Made by a program: the position numbers and the translations under genes
The notes under the pieces: model-generated
What the model was told of the DNA's origin: nothing
What the model saw: the letters and a program-made list of their open reading frames with translations, nothing else
Databases searched by the model: none
Source of the DNA: Chrysoperla carnea
Lineage: Eukaryota; Arthropoda; Insecta; Neuroptera; Chrysopidae
Direction of reading: 5' to 3'
DNA: 64,000 nucleotides
Assembly: GCF_905475395.1 (NCBI RefSeq)
Contig: NC_058337.1
Coordinates: forward strand, 93,242,368-93,306,367
Shown: positions 26,731 through 39,316 of the stretch, one piece after another
How the letters are laid out: each line of letters begins with the position of its first letter
How positions within the stretch are numbered: the first letter of the stretch is position 1

Positions 26731-27260
26731 GAGTTAATTGTTGAAATACCATCTAAAGACAGTGTTGATATCTCTGTCATATTACACATACATACATGTC
26801 ACACATATGTAACTGATATTCCCATATAATACATACTATACAATTTGAGCCTAATTTGCGCTCTCGAGAGTAAACAGTTATGTTTACGGAAAAAAGTTTC
26901 AAACCAAAGTTGTTTATTTTTTTATAAGAAACATTTTTTTTAAATTTAAGCTTTTGCTTTATCTCTAACGGTTTACAAGATGGGTCCTACGGACCCAAGA
27001 CCCCATAGACCTATGCTACTCAATTACGAAATCGACCTCACTTTTTACGTCCTGAGTACGCTGTAAAAATTTCAGCTTGATATCTTTTTCCGTTTTTGAG
27101 TTATCTTGTTGACAGACGAACGGACAACCGTAAATGGGCTAATTAGGTGATTTTATGAACACCCATAGCAAAATTCTGTTGGTAGCATTAATATTTTTAA
27201 GTGTTACAAACTTGGGACTAAACTTAGTATACCTTGATATATTTCATTTACATGGTATAA
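26731..27260 (-). repeat. Family A repeat, copy 6
   Basis: Inverted copy from gagttaattgttgaaatacc to catttacatggtataac, with the block acaagatgggtcctacggac retained. The ttttcacttg terminal part is absent. Confidence 0.85.
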
Positions 27261-28340
27261 CAAACAACGTTAAAGATTGATAAAACCCAAAAGTTTTCGT
27301 TCAAAACATACAAATGCATTCTTCCTTTTAACAACAAGAATTTATAAGCTCAATTATACTTCTCAGGTTTAGCTCCAATTCGTGTTGGACCTCAAAATTC
27401 ATTTAGATACATACTTCTTTTCATGACCTTTTATTATGTATACTTTATGTCTGTAATTAACATTTTAAACTCATCACTAGTGATAAAACTTTAAAAATCT
27501 TTTCGAGCTACCATGGTAGCGAAAATCATATCCACAAAGACTTATCAGCTTTCATTATTCAATTAAATGCTTAACATCTAATGACGCACGTGTATAGAGG
27601 TATAGAGGTAAGAAAACATTTATTGCGAAACTTGGTAGTTAAATATTCTGTCAAAATTAACTGTATTATTTTTAATTTTTAATAATTTTTGACATTAATA
27701 ACGGCTTTATTCAACAATAGTACTCAACTATATAAATCACGTTAAGAAAATATCACGAAATATATGTTTTTTATGAAACATTTTAATATTTTTTGACAAG
27801 TTGATTATGTGTTGATATGCAAAAAATATGTATTTATTAAAAAAAAATTGTTATTTTTTTTATTAATTCTTGAAAACTAACAAGAAAATAATAAGTAATT
27901 ATTAATTATACTGTAAATAAAAATATCGTGTTTGAGATGTGTGATTAAAGTTCTGCAATTTTTTATTGTTAATTAAATTTAATTGAAAACTTGTTTACTT
28001 AGGTGCGTATCCCACAATAAAACATTGATTAAAATCCGTTGTGGGTGCTTATAATTCAATAAATCAGTCAAATTCACACGCTAATTGAAATTTATACCCA
28101 AATTTAATATTATTTACATTACAAATAAATTGATTAATTAAAAATATATGCTGATGTTTGCCATATACATTTTTAATTCATTAATGAGATTATCAACTAA
28201 AATTGTATTCGTTTGAAGAAAGCTAATCGACGATACATATTTAAAATGAAATACAATTATGGTGGATGTTTTACAAGGGAAATTAGAACAAGGGAATAGA
28301 ACAAGGAAAGGAAAACTAAACTAGAAGGGAACTAAATAGA
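27261..28340. other. Gene-free AT-rich DNA between family A copies 6 and 7
   Basis: Nothing recognised beyond homopolymer-rich DNA and the degenerate agaacaaggga tract at its right edge. Confidence 0.65.
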
Positions 28341-28950
28341 ACAAGGGAAATCAAACAATTGACTGAGTTAATTGTCGAAATACCCTGTATAGAAACAGTT
28401 GAATGTCAGTGTTTGCATTATTTTTAATAAATCAGTTGAAACTAGTTGAAACTAGCTACAAATTTCCAACTACCTATTTTTTATACTTTAAGGCAAAAAT
28501 GACACCAAAGTTGTATAATAATTTGCACCATCATGGATAAACACTGTACGAAAAAATGTTTCAAACTGTTGTACGAAAAAAAGTTGTTTATTTTTTTATA
28601 AAGAAGATTTTTTACATTTAAACATTTGTTGTATCCTTTACTGTTTACAAAATGGGTTCTACGAGCCCGAGACCCAATTAATCTATGGTGCTCATTCACG
28701 AATTTAAACTTTTTGTATGCCCTGAACACGCTATAATAATTTCACCTGTATACCTCTTTTCGTTTTTGAGTTATAGTGATGGCGGACAGAGGGATAGAGG
28801 AAAAAATCACCGGAAATGGACTAATTGGGAGATTTTATGAACACCAATACCAAAAATTTGTTAATTGCATCAATATTTCTAAGAGCTACAAAGTTGGGAC
28901 TAAAATTAGTATACATTGATATATATTTCACATATACAGGGTATAAAAAG
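28341..28950 (-). repeat. Family A repeat, copy 7 (diverged)
   Basis: Inverted copy from caattgactgagttaattg to catatacagggtataa. The gtccgtc run has decayed to ggcggacagaggga. It is preceded at about 28283-28350 by a degenerate tandem of agaacaaggga. Confidence 0.8.
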
Positions 28951-30202
28951 TGTATTAAAGCTTTTGGTTGGTAACACGTATTAATTAGATACATTTTTTT
29001 TAAATGGGTTTAACCAAAAATTCTTGTTCGATGGAATGAATCCTACACATATTGATCAAAAATCTTGTTTGCAAAGAAAGTTAGTTAACGTTCTGTCATT
29101 GTATTAAAGAATTCGGTAGGTATGTAGCACATATTAATTGGACAGATTCGTATAAAATGTTAAAAAAAAAGTTTTTCGTACTTGCAGACAGTACTTAAGG
29201 TATGTATCATGTAGAAATTCGTACCTCGAACAGAGCGTGGAATTGTACGGCGTAGAAGTTTTTCCATTTACGACTTTTACGTCTTTTGAATGACAAAACC
29301 ACAACTTTTGAAGATAGATTATATTCAATTTTTTCGTAAAAATTGAATAATAAACTAATAAAGCTGAAATTTTAATTGAACTACACAGCTTAAAAATTTA
29401 GTACCGCAAAAAAAAGTTTCAAATTTCAAGGTCGCTTAATTTTATATATCATTAGTAACAATGGAAGTTGTGCATAATTTGACATCAAACGATTAATTAA
29501 TTATTAGGTATCGTTGAATTTATATATATAAAATCTAAAGTAGATTAAGAATACTTTAAATTTTAAAATTATGCAATATAGTCTAGTTTAGAATTTAGAT
29601 GGACTATACTAATTTGGATGTTACATTTTACAATATAATAATTTATAATGTAATTATTTCATTTTTGTTATAATCGATGATCATTAAGGAAATACTTATC
29701 TAATAGTTGTTACCATGTAACTGTCTTCCTAATAAGAGTGCGGTTCACTTCTTTAATAAAGATAGTGAAGTTTGAGTTAAGCTGAAGCAATGCACATCCG
29801 TAGATTTTTTAATTTTAAAAGTTAGCAGTAAAAGTTCTATTTGTGTTTTACACAGCAGTAGCTTGTCCTTCACATTTTGAAAAGAACTTTTGGTTCCTAG
29901 TGTTGCAGTTCAACCGCTTGTGAGAACCTTCTATGTTATTTTGAAACCTCTAACTTTTAAAAGTACCTAGGGGATAATTTACAAGCATAGTATAATTTTT
30001 ATATGATAATAAACTTGTATACTTATTATGGGTATACGGTTATATCAATGATTTTACTACCAAATAACTTCGTAGATTTAAGAATGAGCGTAAAAGTTCT
30101 CCTGGTTATAAAAAGTAAACATTCCTCGAATAAATTATTTAGGAATCATCCAGTATCGAGGTATCGGAGACAATTTTTTTACTGCCTACACCATGTTATA
30201 TC

Positions 30203-30229
30203 CAAGTGTTAATCGAGAATTAACACTTG
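30203..30229. repeat. Perfect 11-bp inverted repeat
   Basis: caagtgttaat, spacer cgaga, attaacacttg. It could fold as a small hairpin; there is no T-run or gene to make it a terminator. Confidence 0.85.
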
Positions 30230-33200
30230 TTAATTCCCTTCTCTTGCCGACGCCTACGAGCATGAATGATCTCAGTTTCACTTAGATAATGAATGCTAAA
30301 AGACGTCATCTTATTTTACACAACATAAAATTATTTAGCAATAATAATATACATTAAAATATAATTATAATAACATCACAGAACAATATTTTTTTATAAT
30401 AATAAATATTACAATATTTTAAACAAAAATTAGGCATTACAAATTGATTTTTAGGTGTTACATTTAACCAAAAATAATATTAATATTTTTGTAATACACG
30501 TATACACATACATTATGTAAAAATTAACCATCCAAATTATATTTTCATGTGTATAAAATTGACTAATACATTTAAAAAAATAAATTTTTAATTTGTTTTT
30601 TTAAATAAATATTTAAGAAAATTTAAAAAATTTGTATACTATTATTGTTTTTTTTCTAGGTTTACAATAAATTTTTCATATGTTTTTATTATTCAAAAAT
30701 TCAAATTCTTCTGATTTTTTTTTATAATTCCTGTATTATATAAATACCAAGATAATAATTACGAAATAATGTGTTTTTTCTATTATTAAATTTAAAGCAT
30801 TAATTAATAAGCTACTAAAAGAATTAGGTAAGTAATAAAAAATCCATCATACATCATAAAGTATAATATAAAGCATAATTTATATTATTTAAAGACTTCC
30901 GCCATATTTAATATGAAACATTTTATGTGAATTGAGTTGTAATTCTGTAGGTCGTTAGTAAATACATAGAATTTTAATGTAACCATAAAATTAAGTGGAG
31001 GAATCGAAATAAAAAAGTATAAGTCATATTTGATTGAGAAAGATGTATCAAGTTTGATCTTAAAACTTTATGTAAAAAAAGTAGAAACAGGTACATTTTT
31101 AAAAGACTAAATTTGACACTCATACGAACCTTGGTAATTTTAAACGTTTTTTAGAGATGAACGAAACCCTCTATAATTTCATAATAATTAGTAAAAAGAT
31201 ATATAAAATAAATTCTCGTAATTTACCTGCATTATATCACATCTTTCTTTTATTTCATCAAAAATCAAAAGTTATTAACCAGCAAGTTGAAGCTAATTTA
31301 ATTAATAGTTGCACTAATGATTATTTAATACCAATGTGGGTTTTATTGTTTTATAAAAAATCATTATCAAACGATCTTTTATGAGTAGGTAATCTCATGT
31401 TAAATTTTCCGAAAAATAGAACAATAATGGAAATGACGATTGAATCCATACCTTTTCGACCAATTTCGAAAAATGAGAAGATTTCTAATCGGATGTTTTT
31501 TACACGATATATTCGATGGTTGTTTCTCAACACTATGTAGTTTTTATACTGTCAGCTTCTCCAAAATATGAAGTATATCGCGCATAGTATGATTATTAGA
31601 CAAATGAACGAAATATATACTCGGAAACAACCAAAACAAAATTGAACTATTTCATAAATTTCTAAAAGATATTTAGTTACTTAAAATAATTTAATAGAAA
31701 AGAAAATCGAAAAGTATTTAGTCCGAGAAAAATACTACACCCATGAACTTGTCTTACACGAACATGCCGTATTTTTTTGTTTTTCAATATATAGTATTCA
31801 CTTTTGCTGAATAATTTAAGAATTATTAACGTTTTCAAGTGGCCATAGTGTTCGAAAACTTCCCTGCTCTGTTGTTTCAGACAAATTAAGAAATATATTA
31901 AAAAATGTGTTTGATGATACAATATTCCTTGCACGATGACATTCGAGCTATGCTGGGACCATGTTAAAACGTCAATTTTTTAATTTGTCAAGCTTAAGAA
32001 TAAAATTACAATATGTTTGGAGATCTATTGAGAAACAAAAAAATTGATACTTTGTAGGTATAGTTTTTAAATAAAAATATTGACGACTTTTCATGATGTT
32101 TCATGTACTAATTTTTTTAGGCATTTATTTCAGTTACAGATAAGTTTTAATAATTAGAAGAATAAATCATCATGTTTTCATATCAAGGTTGATTAATTCT
32201 TTAAAAAATTATATATTTGTATATAAAAAATAAATAAATATACCTATTATTATTATATATAAACTCGGCTTAAGAATAATTACTGAAATTAAACATTTTA
32301 ACAACAATAGTCCACACGCGTGTTCAAACTCTTATATTATTTAGATATTCCAATGAATTAGTTCGTTCATAAGTAAATTACTTATGTTTAACAAGTTTAA
32401 TAAGCACGCAGATACAGACTTTGGAAATTATTTTAATGTTTTCCTTCATTTATCCTATTTAATCAATAATCTGTGTGTCAAAAATATACGATGTTTGAGC
32501 TGACACAATGACGTGTGTGGGAAAACTATAGCGTTTTGGGCAAATATACAACAATTTTATTTATGCTGTTTTTTCGAAGAACAAAGTCTCCAAAAAATTA
32601 TTATACGCTTGATGTACCTATTCGAGAAAAATATACTTCATCTCAAAAGCTATCCCAAAATGTATAACCTTTCCAGTTTCGTACTATTGTAATGTACTAA
32701 AAAACAGAGAAAACTATTAATATTCAAAGTTGCAAATTTTTTTAAATAGAAGATAAAGTATAAGTTTGATTAGTTTAAAATTTTAAAAAAACAATCGTCT
32801 TCCTTATGTCCTTAGTCCCAATGTGGGTATATGTCCCAGTGTCGTTATATGATTCAAAATTGCTATATTATTATTAATTTATTTTCGTATTTAAGTTTTA
32901 ACAATCGAAATTAATCCCAACGAACGTTTCCTCTCAAAACTTTCGAAGCTTCAATCAGATAAAATTGACATTGGTTTTGAAATTTTTATCGGATATTTTT
33001 ACTTGTTAATTGAAAAGCCTGTAAAAATGCGATTCTCATCAATTCAACATTTGAATCCGTACAAGTAAAGGAAAATAATATCTTTAAATATATAAATAAG
33101 TATTATGGCCTAATTACATAGCGTAGTACTTGCTTATTTGTATCAATTTTGAAACTAATGTCTGTAACAATATCTGTGACCTAAAAAGACAACGATACTC

Positions 33201-33251
33201 TGAGCCTGCGTATGGAGTATAAAAAATCTTCGTTTAATATAGGTATTATAT

Positions 33252-33273
33252 TAATAATAATAATAATAATAAT
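33252..33273 (+). repeat. (TAA)n microsatellite
   Basis: About seven units of taa/aat in a row. Confidence 0.9.
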
Positions 33274-33807
33274 CTCAGAAATGTATCTCATAACATACAT
33301 TTCCATCAATGTCAGCTTGCATTAATTAACATACTGATATAAAAAAGTTTAATTTTTAGTGAGAAACACTCACACGACCTACACACATCACAAATAAACT
33401 GTATTTAGTCCTTGATATTTTATGATTAATATATACTTAATTTAAGTGTAAATGTGTAAAATATTTGCATATTAATATGTTATCCGTGGGGATTCATATA
33501 TGTAATAAAAATGGCAAATTACTTGAGGAATGACTCTAGAGAATCAGATATTTATATTTTCTTTTTTGACAAAACAATATCTTGGTCTTTTTTATTTATG
33601 ATTTATCAATAGTTAAATATATCCGTAAATAAATACTCATAGATACCGTAAGCACATAGAAGTAACAAGAATGGTTAAGACATCTTCAAAAAAGATTCTG
33701 TACATATTTTGTTTGCAGAATCTAAAAATTGGAAATTTTTTAAATCTTCATATTTTGTTACTATTACGGTCTATATATTACTATTAAGGACCATGCAATA
33801 TAAGATA

Positions 33808-34315
33808 GGAAAATGGTTTTCTGCGAAACTTTTTTTAACTCATCCTAAAATATTCGTTGGATTGATCAAAAGCTCTCACGGCCACAAAAATTTTTAACGA
33901 GTAGTTTTCGAGCTACGGACGATCAAAGTTTAATGTATTATAGTTTTAGTATATGACTAGGAAAATGGCTTTCTGTAAAACTTTTATAATGTTATTTATA
34001 TCGTACTGATCAACACCCCCAAAATGTTATTTATATCGTACTGATCAAAAACCGACATAAAACCTTTTAACTAGTAGTTTTCGAGCTACGGGCGATCAAA
34101 GCTACACATGTATTAGATTTATTGAACCTATATGACTATGAAAATAGCTTTCTCTCAAGTTTTTTGAAACCGCCCCGAAAATGTTCTTCGGATCGTTCTG
34201 ACCAAAAGCTCTTACGGGCAATCAAAGCTACACAAACCACGATAACTTTTGATCAGAATGATCTGAAGAACATTTTGGGGGTGGTTTGAAAAAATTTCAC
34301 AGAAAGTCATTTTGC
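33808..34315. repeat. Degenerate tandem array ending in an inverted unit
   Basis: Three units start at 33808, 33960 and 34140 with ggaaaatggctttctg-type heads. They share aaaatgttcttcggat-type blocks, gatcaaaagctc and ttttcgagctacgg(a/g)cgatc. Unit 2 has a 30-base internal duplication (atgttatttatatcgtactg twice). At 34246-34315 the head of unit 3 returns in inverted orientation (ttttgatcagaatgatctga ... cattttgggggtggtttga), making a hairpin with 34140-34211. Confidence 0.75.
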
Positions 34316-35308
34316 TAAATAATATTGCGGGGTCCTTTAATTAATAAGCAATTTCTTTTTAATTAAGTTTATTAAGGTTTCGATTCTATCTTCTCGTAAT
34401 TGTAAACGGTTTCGGGAACAACAAAAAGGTAAGATATAATTTTAAAAAGGCATTTTGGTGTGGGACTAAGTAGAAGAATCTGTACAGCGCTCTCTACTCG
34501 ATATAGTACAGTTTAAAATAAGACGATTTAGCTAAACTTGTTGCTTCGTTTGGGAGCTAGTCGGTCTCAATTTCGAAATTTGAAATCGTTTTTTGTAACT
34601 TAAACCCAAATACGGATTGCTAGGTTTGTACTAAAATTGGGTAAATTATTTTCATCTCGGTTCATTTCCTATTTTTTTCAACTCGTTTCATCTCGTGTTG
34701 CTATCGTTTCCATCTCGTATTGTTTTCATCAACTATTTGGTACATTTACATTTTGAAGTATCTACAATCTTATTGGTTTGCTAACAAATAAAGCTTCTGC
34801 TTATGTGTCTGTCTGTACCAACGATTGTCATGCGGTGTAAAACTACAAATTCTGCACGGACCTTATGTTTTATACAAAATATATAAGTATTAATGTTTAT
34901 AATTTTAAACTAAAGATAAATTAAATGTTCAATATAATAATAATTAATAATAAAACAACAAATAAATGATTGATTGGTATTCAATCACCTGTAGATCCCG
35001 TCATATTGACCTTTAAAAGTACAAGTAATAATGTTACATTTCATTTCAAACAACTGTTTCTTCTATTCTTTTATAATAAACATTTCCATTGGTTTTATAT
35101 GAAATTGAAAGTAACACAGGTTAATACAAATTTTAGAAAATCGTTAAATTCCGGAGAAAATGCGGAAATCAACAAATTATTATAATAATAGCACTGGTTG
35201 GCTTCAGAATTTTTCTAATATACACAAGTTTTTCGAAATATTTTTACCTAGGGAAAAGTCCGTTGGGTAGTGTGTCTTAAATAAACTTTTTGAATTTTTC
35301 CGATAAGA
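34316..35308. other. Gene-free DNA upstream of the type 2 SINE
   Basis: A stretch at about 34660-34730 has repeated ttcatctcg(t/g)-type words (catctcggttcatttc, catctcgtgttg, catctcgtattg). No gene seen. Confidence 0.6.
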
Positions 35309-35608
35309 GTCTACATGGCCAATCGGTCTAAGGCGTTAGTCTTAGCACGTTGGACTATTTAGACTTAGACTGTGGGTTCGAATCCAGTGGCAGTGTGAAC
35401 AATTTATAATTAATGGGAGTGCAGAATTGATCACATTGTCGTCGCCTGGATAAGAATGAAGTAACCGACTCCACCCACATCAAAAATGTAATTGTAAATA
35501 TGTTTGTAATTTAATAAATAAAGATTAACAAATAATGATGTGGGTGGCCTCTGTGATCAGGCGTATGCCATAAAAACGGAGGTTAAACACCATTATTAAA
35601 AAAAAAAA
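35309..35608 (+). mobile_element. tRNA-Leu-like SINE, type 2, with A-tail
   Basis: The head reads like a tRNA of the long-variable-arm class. The A box TGGCCAATCGG is at 35316-35326, followed by TCTAAGGCG, and the B box GGTTCGAATCC at 35375-35385 is a perfect match. The general form (TGGCCnAnnGGTCTAAGGCG ... GTGGGTTCGAATCC) is that of tRNA-Leu. A non-tRNA body of about 210 bases follows, then an 11-base A run at 35598-35608. The tRNA-like 5' and 3' ends do not pair as an acceptor stem, so this is not a functional tRNA. No convincing target-site duplication is visible. Confidence 0.8.
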
Positions 35609-36372
35609 TTCGATTTCCCCTTAGCTCTTCGAGAAATCGTATGATAATTATTATGTATTAGTTAAAATACATACTGTATTACTATTAATATAAATATTTA
35701 TAGGTATAGGTTAATTAATTCTACTTAAATATTATTTATTTATTTTATTTCCTGGAAAAAAAATTTGGAAAATTTCAAAATGGCTTTTAAAAGGAAGTGA
35801 ATGGTATTTACTGACGGTGTAAATTTTTTTGTGAGAAAAAATAATTCAGCGGTGAAACATGACTTCGGGAAATTTATAGAAAAACAAGTTTTTTCCATAT
35901 GAAGGAGCGAATTTCTCGAAAACGTGATGTGCTCAAGCAATATTGCGCTCGTATTCAATATGTCAAGAACCTCTCAAAAAGTATACTCTTGTTTCGAGTA
36001 TAAAATATGTGTTTCGGGTATAAAATTTTTTCTATTATATTCTTACAGTTTTTATAATTTTAAAAACCCATAAAATCAGGTACCGAAAATAGATTACCAG
36101 GAAGCAAATTTTTTCAAACAAAAACTACTGTTTTGGAGCTTAGATTAAGAATCTACTCCAAAAAGTATATAGTTGCCATTACAAAATGGAAAATAAAAAA
36201 CAAAGTTGACCTCTGTTTGGTTATGATGACGTTCCCGTATAAAAAAGCTAATTACGGTATTCTGATTCCCCTAAAAATGAGCCGACACGTTTTTTTTTTT
36301 TTCATTTTGTGATTTTCTAAACGTTTTTTTGAATTATAAGGGTGGATACTTTTTAAAAGACCACCTCACATA

Positions 36373-36432
36373 TGAACATACGAGCATACGAACATACGAA
36401 CATACGAACATACGAACATACGAACATACAAG
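36373..36432 (+). repeat. 8-bp minisatellite (gaacatac)n
   Basis: About seven units with single-base variants (gagcatac, caagcata) at the edges. Confidence 0.95.
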
Positions 36433-37749
36433 CATAACGTAAGAAGTAGTCAATAATTGATTCTCGGCAATACATTCTTCGCTTTTTGGATACTAAAAAA
36501 ACTATCAAATTTTCATTTAAAAATGTTCAATGAGTAGATATTAATTCAAAGTGATTTCAGTGTCAATTATTATGAAGCTGACAGACAATCAATAAATATT
36601 AGCTTGACAATGATAGATAAGTTCATAATAATTAGTTCATATATTAAGTTAATTGATATACCATTTGCAGTTCTGATTTTATACATCATATTTTTATTCA
36701 GGTTTAATTTTAATTACAAATAATAAAAATATTTATAATATAAACTATTTGCTCGATACATTAAAGTGTTTTTATGTCCTGAAATAATATAATTTAAAAG
36801 AAACATCCTTCATTGGAAGAAATGTTTTTTATACCGGTACCCATCTCATGGTTGATCAACTAGTAGCCGGTGATTTTTCCTCTACACTTGGTTTGGAAAC
36901 TCTGCGTTTTCTAATATTAGACCTTGGGCTGCTAGAAGTCAAAATTTTTAATTTTAACTTCTTTGTTGTTAAAAACAATTTTTGAAAAAAGGACCGAGTG
37001 TGTGATGTACATTTTAAAGTTCTATATGAATCTTTTTCTTCGAAGAAAAATGCGGCCAATATATTTTTCGCGAGATATAATAATTTTTAAATGCAAGATC
37101 GAGATATATATCGTTAAATAGGTCGTCAAAAATGAAATATAAAATTTTCAATAACTTTTCTCCTATAAGTTCTCATAATATTTAACCAATTGTAGCCCCC
37201 ACTCGTAACGATTCATATCTAGCATATCATGTTCGAAATCATTTTCGTTGAAGGTATTTATGAAGTATTACCGACACATTTTTTTAGATTTCTAAATTAT
37301 ATGGAATAAAATTAATTTCTAAATTATATTGGAATAAAGGGAAACACACTCTTTTGGAAGCTTTTATCTCGAGTAATATTTTTGTACAAACAAATTTGCC
37401 TTACCCATGATTTTCCCGTTATAAAGTAATTTCAGTTTACTACGGTGTTTCGCAGTTTGTGTTCCAATTATGTTTTTTAGAAAGTTATTTGATTTTGTGG
37501 ATCAATCTCTCGTTTAAATTCGAAATAGTGACTACAGCGCAACTTCAGAAAAAAGAATCGATGAGTCCTTTTAAACATAGAAAAAAAGCAAGGACCAAGA
37601 AATTGAAAAAGATCTCAGTATATGTTAAGTGCGGAAAAAAATTGGTTAATTAGGTACTCAAAAAACGTTAATGAAAAGTTTATTGCTTCTCGTTAAAAAG
37701 TTCCTTGATATGTGCGTTTTTTATTTATTTATCTTTGTATTATATAACG

Positions 37750-37790
37750 AAGCTCATGATTGTTTAAATCAAGCTCATGATGGTTTAAAC
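37750..37790 (+). repeat. 21-bp tandem duplication
   Basis: aagctcatgattgtttaaat at 37750 is repeated as aagctcatgatggtttaaac at 37771. Confidence 0.9.
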
Positions 37791-39087
37791 TTGGTAATTT
37801 ATTTTACATAATTTAAGACTCAATACGGATTACAAGGAGCAATAACATGATTAGCGTGTAAATTACACGGAAAAGTATTTCATAATCATGTAAATGGTTA
37901 TATTATAGAGGTAATTAATATGAGATATTTACCATATCATAGCTGATTTTTCATAATTATCGATGACATTGATTATAAAAATCATTAAAAAAATAATATG
38001 CATTATAGACGTATATTATACATTTTGTATTGATTTATGATTATTATTCATTATTATTTTTTGGATGATGAATAAATTTCTTCAAGCAATCAAATATAAT
38101 TTGATCAAATTATCACTATATAATATTAAGTTGCATACCTGAATAATTATAAAGTATTTTTACCGTCCGATCAAGTTATTATACAAGTAATTATTATTGC
38201 TTGAATATTATAAAGTGGCCTATGTGTTAAAAGCATGAGCATGATTGACATCAGTATAAATAATTAAGTGTGGGAAAATTTCAACTCTTCAAAACTAACT
38301 GAAATATATTGATCGTGTATTTACCCGACTGTCAAGAAGTGGCTATATTTTTGACGGGTATCCTGTATTCGCACCGTGCGTGAGTTTTATTGGAGGCGAT
38401 CCATGGTACGATACACTACAACGATACACTACTTTAATTATAGAATTGTATAGATGCATGTATAAGTGTATGGATTGCATTTATGACTTACATTAAAAAT
38501 TTAATATTATTGTCTCACAAATTTAAATAAATAATTTAAATGATAATTTATATTTGAAAAATAATAATTTGATTTCTTATTTTCACAATTTTTAATGCAT
38601 TAAGTTTAATTAATTAGTGTTTTCAATAATTTTAATTTGACATTTTCTATAACATTTTCATGTAAAGAATTGCAAATTAGTCATAACAGCCTCCTTTATC
38701 GCCAAAAATTTTCACTGGAAGCGATGGCATCGATTTTATTATCCCTACCATGACTACACACACAACGAATATATGTTTGTGTGTATGTATATTTGTTTGT
38801 AAATTTCTTAATTACCTCATATCTTTCCAACGGGTCAATTGATTTCAACATTTAAGGTATCATTATATTTATTTCAAAAATCCAAGTATTCTTAGATAGG
38901 AAAAAACAAAACGCGGATTTTGGGAGCAAAATAGTAATACTTTAGTTAAAACAAAATATATCGAGTAGGATATCAAAATAAAGGAAATTAAAAAGGGGAT
39001 TACAAAAATATGTCATATGTTTAAATTTAAGTCGGATGAATAAATTAATTTAAAATGTTTTAATAAAAAAATAAAATAAATAATTAT

Positions 39088-39316
39088 AAAATTAAAAATC
39101 CGATAGTTTAAATAGAATTTATAATTAGAAAAGAAACAAACAAGTCATGTAGCTTACATAGTGACTTTAATAGTCGGGGCCCATTAAAATCTAAATCGAC
39201 ACAAATCTTCCCAATAATGGGCCCCGACTGTCAAAGTCGCTACGTCTGTACGCTAACCACTGAGCTTGTTTCTTTCTTTTCAGAATTTATTTAACACAGT
39301 CGGGTTTTTAATTTTT
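39088..39316. mobile_element. Palindromic MITE-like element with GC-rich core (about 229 bp)
   Basis: Arms of about 96-99 bases (39088-39183 and 39218-39316) share aattaaaaatccga, gaaaagaaac and gtgactttaatagtcggggc followed by cca, with a 34-base AT-rich loop. The inner 25 bases pair best (tagtcggggccca / tgggccccgactgtc). The right arm also contains a tRNA-A-box-like AGCTCAGTGGTTAGCG on the minus strand. Confidence 0.65.

Larger units (their letters stand above)
28951..33807. other. Gene-free AT-rich DNA (4.9 kb)
   Basis: Holds the 11-bp palindrome at 30203 and the TAA run at 33252. Short frames at 29134-29328, 30003-30212, 31157-31384, 31351-31533 and 31677-31934 have no domain signature. 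Confidence 0.65.
35609..39087. other. Gene-free DNA (3.5 kb)
   Basis: Contains the octamer array at 36373, the duplication at 37750 and a perfect 13-base tandem (acgatacactaca) at 38408-38432. Motif-free frames at 35740-35958, 36856-37059 and 37459-37653 are not called. Confidence 0.6.

Noticed and set aside
36373..36432. Regular 8-bp repeats considered as a CRISPR-like array
   Set aside because: Units are contiguous without spacers; it is a simple minisatellite in a eukaryotic genome.
36856..37059. A 67-codon minus-strand frame with a basic Ser-rich end
   Set aside because: Looked briefly like a DNA-binding protein piece, but no zinc-ligand pattern or conserved motif is present.
39240..39270. 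An A-box-like AGCTCAGTGGTTAGCG on the minus strand as a tRNA gene
   Set aside because: No B box follows and the sequence is one arm of a palindromic element.
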